From Epinephelus fuscoguttatus (taxonomy: Eukaryota; Chordata; Actinopteri; Perciformes; Serranidae), in assembly GCF_011397635.1 (NCBI RefSeq), contig NC_064757.1, positions 30,760,339 through 30,824,338 of the forward strand: a stretch of 64,000 nucleotides of DNA, written 5' to 3'. Positions 1 through 12,800 of the stretch are shown in pieces. The notes under the pieces were generated by a model, which searched no databases, was not told the origin of the DNA, and was given only the letters and a program-made list of their open reading frames with translations. A program made the position numbers and the translations under genes. How positions within the stretch are numbered: the first letter of the stretch is position 1; each line of letters opens with the position of its first letter.

Positions 1-784
1 AAACTGCTACGTCCACAAAAGCTCTCATGCAGAATAATTGTGACCTTTAACCCCAGTTTGTGATTCCTGTTTGTACATTTGACACCTTTACAATCACATA
101 TACAAAGTTATAATCACATTGCATGTGTATTATTATATTATAGGGGGTGTGGTTGCCAAATTCTGCTGCCTACTTTAAACCTAAAACAATACATCACAGT
201 CACAATGAACTGGGAACACAAGTATAAAACAGTCTCTCAAAATAACTTGTAATTAAACTATTTGAGACTTGACTTCAGCTTGATTTCCTTCTGAAATGTA
301 GCCTATTGCACAAAGTCTTTCGAGAAGACAATGCTCAATTTGACTGCCTATATTTCAAAGTTTGACATTACTTCAGTATAGCTACTTCACTGCTATCTAC
401 CATAATGCTAGCTAACATATAATACATTGTGAATGGATGTATTAGAGGAAATGTAAATTAGGCAGCTACTGTACATAAATATTTACCCCTCAAACATCAC
501 GAAAATCTGACAAAAATAAAGATTATGGCGATAGCAGTAAGATGAGTCATCCCTAAGCTAGTGTACTGTCTCTGCTGATGTAAATTTATGCACCAAATCA
601 CAATATCGATAACTTCGTGTCTCGGATTTTGGCTACAGGTAGCTGAACGTTATCTATCGGAAGGATTTATTTGCCTCTGAATTTAATAAATAAAAGCTGC
701 CCACCTCTGTGTTTCTTTTATAAAAGAAGTCATTGTTATCTGCTGCTTTCTGCAAATGAAAAATGAAGAGTGTCAAAGCAACTG

Positions 785-1110
785 CAGCATCCTCACTCTG
801 TTGTCATTCCTACTTCCTGATGTCACGAGACGACTCACGTGACAGTCAAAGCTGCGCAATAATACGCAGTGAAGAAGAGGCTACAGAAATATTTCTCACT
901 CAAAGAATTGAAAATAAAAGCATAAACGTGTGTCACGGTTGCATTGTAACCCAACAGTGTCGAAAATATTTTTGTATCAGCAACAACTGGATTCGTTACA
1001 GCGTAACGTGCGTAAAAGCTGCGCATAACGAAAGTGTCTGTTACAAGCGTCACTACGGAATACGCGTTGGACAAACAGAGCTGGCAAGAAATGCGCAACA
1101 GAAGAAGCAT
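785..1110. promoter_or_regulatory. Possible promoter-like patch (weak)
   Basis: Several CpG dinucleotides cluster here in otherwise AT-rich DNA. An ETS-type core (TTCCTGA, near 815) and a palindromic E-box (TCACGTGA, 835-842) lie about 20 bp apart. Such pairs are common in vertebrate housekeeping promoters. No start codon with a supported downstream exon is visible, so if this is a promoter it would most likely serve a minus-strand gene beyond the left edge. This is inference from motif content only. Confidence 0.25.
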
Positions 1111-1599
1111 AATTACTGTTCTGCATGATTTGAAAGGTATTCAGTTGGATAATCTGCCAGGTTATTAAAATCCCATTTGTCAAGTGTTCCTGCTTTCTTT
1201 CATGGTGATAATTGAGTTATATGTGTTAGTAATGTAATACTAAAGGCTCATTAGTTTCTCATTTTCTAATAAGTGATCAATAAGCCACCTGCAGTCATTA
1301 ATAAAGTGTTTATAAAGTGTTAACAGTGTGAACTCGGTCTACATGTAATTCAACTACTAGTTCAACTGCATTTTGCATTGGTTTGCTGGTAGTTCAAATA
1401 CATTTATACTTTTATAGTTACTTTTTTTAAACTCTTTTTCTGTATATAACTGAAAGCACAAACAATGTGAGGGTATAAATGTAAAGGAATTCATTTTGTA
1501 TTTATGTTATATCAGTGCTTATTTACTGTCATTGAACCCCCTTGGACCAGAATTAGTTCTAAGAATCGGTTTATACTTTTTATTAACATTAATATTTAT

Positions 1600-1761
1600 T
1601 AAGTGTGAATGGTTGTTTGTCTCTATGTGTCAGCCCTGCGGTAGTCTGGCGACCTGTCCAGGGTGTACCCTGCCTCTCGCCCGATGTAGCTGGGATAGGC
1701 TCCAGCCCCCCCGCGACCCTCAAGAGGATGAAGCGGTTAGAAGATGAATGAATGAATGAAT
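1600..1761 (+). repeat. 5'-truncated SINE-like retroposon, copy 1
   Basis: This sequence matches the 3' half of a repeat found three more times in the window (8759-8985 on +, 55309-55643 and 62496-62873 on -). It ends in a tetranucleotide tail (GAAT repeats, about 1745-1761). The head is missing, as expected of a 5'-truncated retroposed copy. Confidence 0.8.
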
Positions 1762-2948
1762 ATTTATTAAATTTCTGCATGTTATTTTAGAAGTTACCTG
1801 ACTAACTGAGTAACCCTGCCTAGTGCATTCCTCCCTCCTGGACTCTTTCTGGATGGCAGATGTCTTACTGATGACTAAACTAGACTAGACCAGACTATAC
1901 TAGAATAGATCTTTATTGTCCACCAGGGGTGGTTGTGCCAGGTCACCAGACACAAAAGACACTGTACGTTGTACACAAACCCACCCCTGACATTTCCTGT
2001 ATTTTTCCCACAAATAGTCGAGTATTTTATTTTTTGGCTTATGTATGATCAGCAAAAAAAGTAGCCGATTTTTGTAGTGAACACAATAGATTTTTTTAAT
2101 TAATCTATTTATTCTGTTGCTTGCATGTGACTTTTTGTACATTTTGTTATTATAGTACAAAAAAAGTACATTGTAAATTTGATCATCTTTTGCAAAACAA
2201 GTTTGAACTACTTTTTCTAGGTAGCTTTGATTAAAACTACATTTCTCCCTAAGGTGGCTTTGCTGTTGCTCATCTTCTCTCAGTGATAGCTTGCAAAGCT
2301 ATGCTGTCAAGGTAGTTTCCTCCACACTGGGTGTTAACAAACGGATTATCTACATACCTTTTCTGGAAATATGTGCAGATGGTGAGACAACTTGCAAGGA
2401 GTTTTCACAACCCAAAATGTGTTCATGTTAACTGCTTATAACTGATCTATAAAGCATTAGTGAATGACTTATTAAACATTAATACATTCATCAGTTACAT
2501 CTTAGAAACTATTAAAATAAGGTCACATTATACAATGGTAAAGTTTACTCGTGTCACTACATGGTCCTCATCTTAAGTGATAACCATCTACATGCAGTCG
2601 TGTTAACCAGATTTTTATAAGTATAACATCACCAGTGATGATGTGACGTGCTGCACCTCAGGACATTTTGTTAAATGTACTGTACATTTTTTACCCAAGG
2701 ACGGTAAGGCATGACACACCTTACTCTGACTTTGACTGGCTTATCTTGACATTCAACCAATCTCACTCCTCTTGTCTAAACCTAACCAACCCAGCCAATG
2801 AAGGCCACCACGTTCTAGCCTAACAGAGGTATAGAATAGTGTCATGCCTTCACCATCTTCAGGAAAAAAGGCATATCAAATACATATTGACAACATTATA
2901 TAACAGTTATAATAAAAAAACGACAAACAAAAGGTTGAGTTTCGACAG

Positions 2949-2954
2949 TTTATT
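2949..2954 (-). terminator. ap3s1: ap3s1 poly(A) signal
   Basis: The minus strand reads AATAAA here, about 655 nt downstream of the ap3s1 stop codon. It is the last clear signal before unrelated sequence and gives a 3' UTR of roughly 0.67 kb. Sites nearer the stop codon could be used instead. Confidence 0.6.
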
Positions 2955-3609
2955 ATGTTGAAAAAAAGAGAAAAAAGTCATGCACAGATTAAAATTAAGA
3001 TACTTATTCATTAAGACATGATAAATCATTTAAAAATATTTTGCATACAAATAAGAAAAGAAAAAAAATCATTTCAGCATATATATCCATATGTCTGTCA
3101 CAGCATTTCTGTTATATAATTACTATTCCTTGCACTGATTCTACAAATGAGCTGTAATGTGTGACTTTCAATACTGTGGCAGACCTGTTTCAATTTGGTA
3201 TTCAAAATAGTTTCATGCTCTCTCCTCCACTGATTGATTTTGACTCAAAACTTTAGCTTTCTCTTTTAAGTAAACAGTTGAGTCAGTGAAATCATTTCAG
3301 TTGCAAATTGACACAGATCTGCATTGTAGCAGCTGAACGTCAAGGGCCAACCTCCAGCGAGGCAGAAGGAATGTACCACAAATAAATAAATACTTCAATT
3401 CCCCTTCCAGAACAGAAAAAAAACAGGGAAACATTCCTTTTTTTTAAACAGGAAAAACAAAGAGATAACACCAGAACAAGGAGTGTCAGATCACACAGTA
3501 CCTTCAAGATGTATAGTTTTGATAAAAGTTAGTAATTTGAGGTTTTGGTAAACAGATTGCATCACGGTAAACATTGGCTGACACCTGCAGGCTCAGGATC
3601 TCGCTGCCA

Positions 3610-3738
3610 CTATTTGAAGGAGGGTAAATTTGGCACTTTTATGCTGATATCACCAATGTTGATGTTTCTGGGCATTTCCGGGAGGTTCATGTTCTTTACA
3701 GCTGATACGGCACGAGCAGGCGCTCCTGCAATACCGGC

Positions 3739-3800
<62 letters not shown>

Positions 3801-6800
3801 CACACACATGGAGGGTTGATAAGATACAAATCAGTGAATCAAAAAACACTTTGTACACGACAACACACTGAACAGTGAACACAGGACACATACACACACA
3901 CACACACACACACTGTGCTAAACAGAGTACTAGACACAAACAGTCAACTGCTGACAAAATGCAAAAGCACTGACAGCTACTGAGACAAACGACATGTGCA
4001 AATGTACATTCAGATGCCTTCATAGCTTCATACGCACATGCATTATTTGGTTCTATAATGATTTACATCACAACCAGAGCCAATTATGAATCAACTGTGA
4101 GGAGGACACGATGTACTAGACCATTCACTAATTGTTATGTACTGCAGTACTGGACATTCATCAAATGGACAAAAGGCAGCATTGCTTGGAAAGTGAACCC
4201 ACCGGACTCTTGAGGACCGATAGGGGTAAAAATGCAAGGAGAGAATTGGGTAAAGCAGAAAAATGGATTTGGATATGAAGACGGAAATGATGTGTGGATA
4301 GATAGGTATGTATAGAATGTGTGTGTCAACAATATGTTAGCCGTAATAATACAGGTGATACTGGACTTCTAGGGGGTTGAACTACTTCTACAAGACTACA
4401 CATGACTGTAGCTACCTAAGTGTATCTTTGTGAATAGAGACTAATGTGCCATTTGCACATCTACAGTGTTGAACTACTGATGGCATGAGGAGGTTGTAAG
4501 TCTAGTAGTACTTAACTACAAAGGGAAATCTATTCTCAGGGACAGAGGAGGCACTTCACTCTAACACAATGAATCTCAATGTGAAACTGCGTAAGAGCAA
4601 TTTAGCGTGTTTAAGGTAGTTTAGCTTTTTGGAGCAATAAAACACATCCGTGGAGAGTGAATGACTTGATGTTTTCGTCTCAAGTGTGAGCAGACATTTG
4701 AGAATCAGTGTGGTTAGAGATCCCCCGACTGAATCTTTAGCAGACAGACCCAAAAATGACCAAACAGGCTTAAACCACAGAGAACTGTATGATGTCACTG
4801 ACGCTGTTAGAAACACAGTATAGCCTCGTAAATCATTTAGTGATATGGCACATGTGAAGAATGTCTGGAATGTGGGTTTATCCACTTCACTTATTTTCAC
4901 AAGGTTATTTCAATGGACCGTTTGTCTTGTGGGGCATTCCTCCCTCTGCCAAGAACCAAGGAGACTTGTGTTAGAAGGAAAGATGACCGTGGCGTTAGTC
5001 GAGAGGAATGCTGATCCAACACACGGGCGCAGCATTCGGGAGTCAGACTCGAGATATTTTTTACCTCACAGTGGGTAGCCTAGAGACCCACTGTGCATGT
5101 CCATAATGGTGGGTTGTTAATCAAACGCTGGGTGACTAATATGTACAGGAATAGTAACACCAGCTGTGTAACACACAACAATGGCTTGATTCTATGGTTC
5201 ATGTAAGTCAGAGAGGCTGAACAAAGGGCTTGAGCAGCACCCCATCTCTTGTCTGTGAGGGCAAAAAGAAAAACGGGATAAAAAAATCTACAGTTCAGGG
5301 TTGTTATTGTTGGCTTATTGTAAACTACATATAATTTAGAGGGTGTGACCTTAAAGGCATGGGTCATAATTTGGGGTGATAAACTTGCTTGCTTTTTAGC
5401 CACAGACTATATAGATAATGGACAGTTACCATGACATCACCCACTGGTTTGTGGATGGCGGTTTTGAGGCCTCAAGTTCAGCATTTCGGCGTTGCCATCT
5501 TTTTTTTTTTTTTTGGAGCCAGAAGTGACCATAGTTGGATAAGAGGGTGTAGAGGAGCAACTCACAGACTGCGATGCCTTGCAGACTCAAGCAGTCCCGC
5601 CCCGAAATATGTGTAACTTTGGGCCTCAATAAAATGTAAACAGGCAAGTAATAATAAATATTCAACCCCCCCCTACAGTTGTCATGGAGGTTGAAGTTAA
5701 CTGTAGAGAGCAAAATCATTTTTTGTACCAGGCTGTAAACATGTTTATTTCTGCTGTAAAGTGGGGCATCTGAGGGCCTGTGTCCACAAAACATTTTCTT
5801 CTGAGCGCCAATATCTTTTTTGAATTGTTCACAAATGAGGAGAGAGCGTATGCAGCCACATGCAGCTGCCTGAAGACAAAAATGCTGCTCTTTTTTCAGA
5901 GCGTCCAGCTTTTTTTGTATGACCACTTCGAGCGTTTTTAGTTTAAAATTTTTGGGGCATCAGTGGATTAGTGGTTAGAGCAGGCACCCCATTTACAAAG
6001 GCTCAGTCCTTGCTGCAGCGGCTACGGGTTCACTTCCGACCTGCAGCCCTTTGCTGCGTGTCACTCCCTCTCTTTATCATTAAAGGCCTAAGAATAATCT
6101 TAAAAAAAATTCTTGAACCTTTTCAGCTGGTGACGTCACTGCTGCTGCTGTAACTGTATGATATGTCAGACAGAAACTGTCACAACAAAGACAGAAAAGC
6201 CCATTTGTGGGAGCAGATCATCCAGACACTGATGGTGAGCATTGTGCTTTTATCACCATATGCACTGTAAGCTTTTTGTTAACTGTGTAATCAATCCTCT
6301 GTTAATGTAGCATTACATTAGCTTCCTAGTTTGCATAAGTGTCAAGATATTGTTGTCATAAAAAAACATAGTAATGTACCCACATGTAGCACGTCATTAA
6401 AAACGCACTAGGACCGTTTTTTTTGTTTTAGGTTTTTTTAATTTAGTGCTGAAATAAAGCACCCAGGACCCTACTACCGCTTTTCTGCTCAAGAAAAACG
6501 CTATGTGGACACACCATAACTCTCACCAAGACAGCAAATGAGCATATTTCCCAAACATTAGAGTACTCCTATAACACAATGCACCATGAGACAAATCTCA
6601 TTAAATCATTAACAAATTTTCTAAAATTGGGTTGAAGAACTCAGAAGCTAATTTGAAAACCGTCCTTTAAAATACAGTTCAAGAAACTTAAAAAACAACG
6701 GATAAAAAGAGCTGTGTAGCCTCTTAGGCCTGTTAGATTTATATTTCTTTAAACTACAGTGGGTGGACGGTATAATAGGTACGCCTGACATTATGTATAA

Positions 6801-9800
6801 CGCACTGCCACAAACTACAGCTTCAGAAATTATCATGGAGATGAACAACCACCTCTCTGACACAGTCCCATCAGCAGTTCAGCATCACAAACCAATATAG
6901 TATTTATTCATCCATAGGTAAAGATTGCATTATGCTGTCAGCATTCACTACTGGTGACATTTTTGGGTCTGCCATGAAAGATCCCTACTGTATGTTAGTG
7001 ACGTCAGTTTGCTATTACATGAAAGGCCATATGGTGAGACTCGAGGGGGGCGGGGGGGGGAGTAAACTTCAGTTAAGGTTACAGTACTTGGTTGTAAATT
7101 TCGCAGTACCTGTGTCTACCTGTCCTGCCTGGTAGACTGAAAGATAAACGTCTGTAAGGAGAGAGCAGAATGGAAAGAACTAGACAGGGTCAGGAAAAAG
7201 AGGAATGAGGAATGTTAAAGCAGATTAAAGTAATTACAGTTTATCTCCACAGAAAAAAGTGATAGGACCTATCATAGACCACATCTTATGAAGACAAAAA
7301 TGATCCAAACTTTTGTCCATGATTATCTTTAAAGCAAAAAATAATTATGTTAATTGAGAGAGTTTGATGGAAAAATAAATCTAATGCCACTTAATCAGCC
7401 TTTAGCCAGTCTGGAAGGAGAACAGCTCGCTCCTTGTTCCCCAGACACTGCCCTATAAATGGACAATGTCATTTTGAATTAGCATCAGTGTGAAAAACAC
7501 ACTGCGGTCTAGGGTAGGTCCAAGAGGGAAAGACAGAGCAGCTCTGATGATTGTAGAACAGTAAAAGACTCTGCTTACAGAACATCAATCGAAAAGAAGA
7601 ATCTGTCGTTAAAAGCACACAATGCAGGTCAGATTATTAGAGAAAGTGTACTTTGTTAACACTTAAATTCAAATGTTAGAGCACACAATTGACGTCAGCC
7701 AGTATAAAAACCTGACAATGTAACCCCTCACTTTGTCGTGTGAGCAGCAAAACATAATTTGTACAACTTAATGTCAGCGTTTCTCATTGCAGAAAGGACT
7801 CCCCAAAAACATTGCGTCAATGTTTGGACATCATCGCAGTGTAAGCAGTTTAAAGACAAAGCCAAATCATTAGTGCAGTTTAGTTTTTAGGACTTTCAGA
7901 GGCTAAAATCCATATTATGTAAAACAGAAATGATTTCATGAAATTGTCTCTGGCTGTCTGTCTGACTGAAACTTTCCGATAAGTAAGTGAATGTTTTATC
8001 TGCTAGCAGAAGCTGTATGGGAAGCAAAGCAATGTCCTTGCATAGAGCAAATATCTGAGCAAGGACACTGGCTTATAAATGTAGCAAAACATACTGGAGA
8101 AGCATTTCCTCTTAAATTAAATGAAATCCACATTCTCTTGTATCATAATAAGAATGTAAAACAACCAGCCTGTTTTCATGAGTATTATGTCAGATCTACA
8201 TGATATAACTATAACATGGTGACTGAGAGATTTAATGGTCACAGATTCTGGAGATGCACTGGACGATGGTAGTGTTACGTCTCCGTAATAATGACAAAAG
8301 TGATAATGCTGTACTTCATACTGAGAGGGGATACAGAAGAGGATATGTTGAGTCTTGACCTGTGTTGAGAGCAGTGCAGCAGCGAGAGGAGAGGCCGAAA
8401 AAAAGAGCACAAACACTCAAGAGTAGGTAGGGAGCATCCGCAAGGTCACTGGAGAGTAGCATGCAGGGTGCAACATGCACGCATGCCTGCATACTGTTTA
8501 CCTCAGAGAGTACTGGAGGTAGAATCAAGTCATACATACAGTGGACGCGGCAGAGTCAGGCTTACCTCAGACTTCTCCATCTTGTTCTGGGCATCCACCT
8601 GTGTGATGATTTCGTTCATGTTGGTCTCCAGGACCATCCCGCCCATCACCATCTCCGCCAGAATGTTGTGGACCTGAGGAAAATAGCAAGTGAACATATC
8701 TTAACATCATTAAACAAAAATAGAAGTTTTCAGTCATAGTGATTTGCATGTGTTTTCTTCTTCAGCTTCCTCCCACAGTCCAAAGACATGCAGGTTAATT
8801 GGTGACTCTAAATTGTCTGTAGGTGTGAATGTGAGCGTGAATGGTTGTCTGTCTCTATGTGTCAGCCCTGTGATAGTCTGGTGGCCTGTCCAGGGTGTAC
8901 CCCGCCTTTAGCCCAATGTCAGCTGAGATAGGCTTCAGCCCTCCCACGACCCGCAAGAGCATAAGTGGTTACAGAAAATTAATAAATTACATCATAGTGT
9001 TATAAGCAGATATAAGGACATTTTGAGTGTTTAATAATATATCAGAGTGTCTATTTGCACCCTGGTACACGCCGGTCTTGGATATTCTATGACATTACAC
9101 TGATAAATTTATAAGGAAAACTAACAAATGTACTACTAGAACATCAGGTGACATAGTGTAAAGAGCGACACTGTTCATGGAGAGAACAAGGTATGACAGA
9201 TGAATAGATTAAACTCAAGGCTTTGAGTTTGAGGAGACTGGAGTTTGAGTCCTGTGTGAGCCTACGCTGGCTTATTAATGTTAGACTTTAGTACATATGT
9301 GTACTGTATATGAAAGGTGCCTGCGATCGGTACAAGATGATAACCGTAAATATCCTTATTGTCTTTTTCTTGCCGTTCTCTGCCTGACACTGGGCCACCA
9401 GCGCTATTTGGATGTTGAGGTAGGATGTGTGCTTGTGCAGATGTGCCATGGTAACATCAAAGTAAAGGCAAATCTTCAAGTTCGCAATTTGTATTGATGT
9501 TTCTACTTTGGATCAATAATATTGGATCATTGATAACTGAATCAATATATCAATCCAGATCGACGCATCATTACACCCTTACTCAAAACCCAAAGATACA
9601 GAGGACAAATAAAAGCTCAGATGAGAATGTTTGGCAAAAATAGTTGCTGATTAACTGATTAAGTGATTAATCAGTTGAAGGATTAATACTGTCAGCTCTA
9701 AGTTGCTCATAACACCGAAAAAAAAATATAAAGTCATTCGACAAACCAATGATGACTGCACAAATTGCTCAACTACAAAATCTGGGAAGTCACTGAAAAT

Positions 9801-12800
9801 CTGATAATGTCACAACAGTTCACATATCACAGCACAAGACACTCAAGTCATAAGAGAAGCGTGACACTAGAATATGAGGCAGTAATAACCCAGGCAGAGG
9901 ATTACAGATAATTTCTATTCTCTAAGATCAAGCAGTTTTATAAATATGTAACATCACGAACATCAGATTCAAAACACTTCCTACCTTGTCTACATGGAAA
10001 ATTAAGTCAAGCTCACAGACATTCTCAAAGCATTTGTCCAGCGTTTCCACAAATACCTAAAAATGGAGAGAATATATTGTTAAAAAAAAAGACTGAAAGC
10101 ACACTGCCAAACACGGTGACAGATACACTACAGGTGTTCCAGGCTTTTACCTGGATTAAGTCTAAAATTCCTAGTTCACTCTCTGAGGAGTCCACACAGA
10201 ACACAAAGTACAGTGTAGCGTAGTGTCTGTAGATCAGCTTGTAGTCTGATCCTCCAATCAACCTGAAACACAGGGGACAAGGAAACATCACACCAACACC
10301 GTCCTGACTGAGTGAATACATTACACCATCACCTCATCACTGACTACAGCACATTTACAGAGGATCTCCTGTTGTGACACAGAGACAACAAAGACAACAT
10401 CAAGAGAGAAACAACAGGAAGTTTTCAGTCATGAGTCAACATAGGCAAAGACAGGAAATACGATAAACCAACATGAGAAGATATGAAACTTAGTGTTCGA
10501 GATAGTGTCTGTTACTGGCCTGAGTCACAGGAAATGATGTAACCCTTCCAATCCTGTGCAATCACTCAAAGGGCAATATGAACAAAGTGATTTTTGGTTG
10601 ATATCATTAAGGATACCAAAAATATTAATCTGGTTCGATACCTGCCTAAATATATCAGTGCTGATATTGAAACAACACCATGGCAAAAGTCTCAAACATC
10701 AGGAAGGGTAAAGAAACTTAAAAATTTGTTATGCTCGGGTGTTTGCCAAACATCGCCCATAAAGTCAGAATCACAGCCTCCGACTGGTCGACAGATTAAC
10801 TGCTTTCAACCTGAAATATCGTTTAAATAATTGCAGAGGACATTCAGTTTCGGATTTATTATTATGGATTTTCCAATGTCTCCAAAAAAAGACACTGCAG
10901 TCCAGGGCTGGATTACAAAGCTTCCGAAAGGGATATAATCACACCGGAGCCCTCGTTCCGTATCTCATACGCAGCGGTCCAGGGATGTTAAACATTAGTA
11001 AGTATACGCCATGGTGAGACAGACTAGTGTACTCAGCTCAGCTAGAGAAGCTCTGCTTGTGCAGTTTATTTTCAGATGATGTTACATTAGACATCACAAT
11101 TATTTTTCACTTGCCCAATTGGACGACTGCATGAGGCATTACACAGAGTTTATTTGCCCAGGGCGAGCAGAGCCCTGCAGAGTGCACGCACGCACACACC
11201 ACTGTTCCACTGCCGCACAGCAATGCAACTCATAGGAACTCACAGAAATTCTTAAAGTACAGGCCAAATAAACCGAGCAACATTAGATGTGATACTACTA
11301 AGCAGTTGTCTAACATTTATTGTGCACTATAATATAATATCTTTATAACCATGTGGCTTTGGTGTCACTGTTTAAGGTGACAGAGACGGTTGAGAGGGAA
11401 TGAGTGCAATAGTATGTGCAAGCGGAGAAGTTTCGCCAGTGTAAAACAACACCTTGTTAGTTCCTCATTCCTGAATGACAGAACTTGGAACAAACACTTT
11501 TACTACTAACAGTCATTCATAAAGCCCTTTGAGCTTTCCTTTATTGCGTGAAATGTTTCATGTGATGCTGCATCAGAGTAAATGATCTACTTGATTATTC
11601 ACTTCCATTCCAATTTAGACACTTGCTCATGCACGAGCAGGCCGCACTTACATTCCACCTTCTAGGAAATTACAGACGTTCTCATCTCTTTTCGAGACCA
11701 AGTGGAAGGTTTCCCTGATGATCTGTTGCTCTGTGTCTTCACTCTGCAGGACAAATGAGGAAACAGATTGTTACAGAAAAAGATGGTAAATAATGTGTTG
11801 TTGGTGCACTTAATTGCCTCCAGTGAGCCATTTTATTACTTGTAGCCAGAAGACAGGGCTGGCAGGTAAATTAATGGTTTTCCTCGCCTCTCTTTTTCCT
11901 CAATACATATATTAGTTCTGGGTGAAAAGGCATGATTTATATACTAAGTCTTCTTTTTGTCATATCTAAACATACACTAGTGCCCACGGGCTACACAGGC
12001 GATGATGTCATTGCATAAGCTGAACCGAGGCAGGCTCATCTTATTGTTTGCTAATGGATGAGATTCTGTTTAAAACCTCAAATATCCTTGGGCATGTTTG
12101 CAAGCACTAAAAGGCTTAAAGAGTGGACTCATAGTTGGAGATCGCCTGATTTAATAGGGGGGCACAGTCCCACAGCACCAAACCAGGTTCAAGTTTCATC
12201 TGGTTTATAAAAGTCAGACTTCTGCATTGGGTAGTTTTTGTGATTTAACTTATTTTAGTTGATGGAAATGTTGATGAAAGTGCACATGCAAGCACTCAAA
12301 AACAAATGATCTTATCTAAATCCATAGTCAACGGTGGTTAAAATCTTGTTGCGTGCAGCTGTGACACTGAGCAGGCCTCACCAAAGGGTGTGAATGTCCT
12401 CTCAGGGTGCATAACAGGTCAGTGAGCATAGGGAGAGAAGAGGTGGCCCAGAATGCAGCTGGCTGTAAGGCTGTATCAGTCATGTGACTCGTAGCATGAG
12501 ACGAGCAGCGGCACTGTCCTCACAGTTTAATGACACAGACTGAGAAATAGCATTTTAAAACTTGTCATTAACATGTTGCTGGTGTTTAAATGGGTTCCTG
12601 TGCCCTTCTTTAACTGTGAGAGATTTTATATTTGAAGTTAAGGGCGTACAGGTGGCCTCATGGTTAAGACTCATACAATATAATCTTGTGTGATTCAAAA
12701 AATTAAATCTGGATCAGAGTTAATCCAGTATGGATATCCTATATTTTGCGATTCCAGATCAGATCTTACTTTTGTGTCGTTTATTCAAAGCAACACTGAA

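Larger units (their letters stand above)
1..2930. other. Intergenic stretch left of ap3s1
   Basis: No exon of a recognisable gene is visible. A 121-codon open frame at 763-1128 (+) overlaps other frames of similar length on the minus strand and resembles no family I know. The stretch is AT-rich apart from a CpG-containing patch near 780-1110. It also holds a truncated SINE-like copy at 1600-1761. The part around 2700-2930 is unremarkable sequence just beyond the ap3s1 poly(A) signal. Confidence 0.6.

Noticed and set aside
763-1128. 121-codon plus-strand frame
   Set aside because: Frames of similar length overlap on the other strand, no family is recognisable and no splice sites support it.
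3739-4023. 94-codon Cys/Val-rich frame on the minus strand
   Set aside because: It is the translation of the (TG)n microsatellite and adjoining intron; no start context or homology.
5426-5926. 166-codon minus-strand frame
   Set aside because: It runs through a transposon-like repeat and a poly-Lys segment from a T run; no domain is visible.
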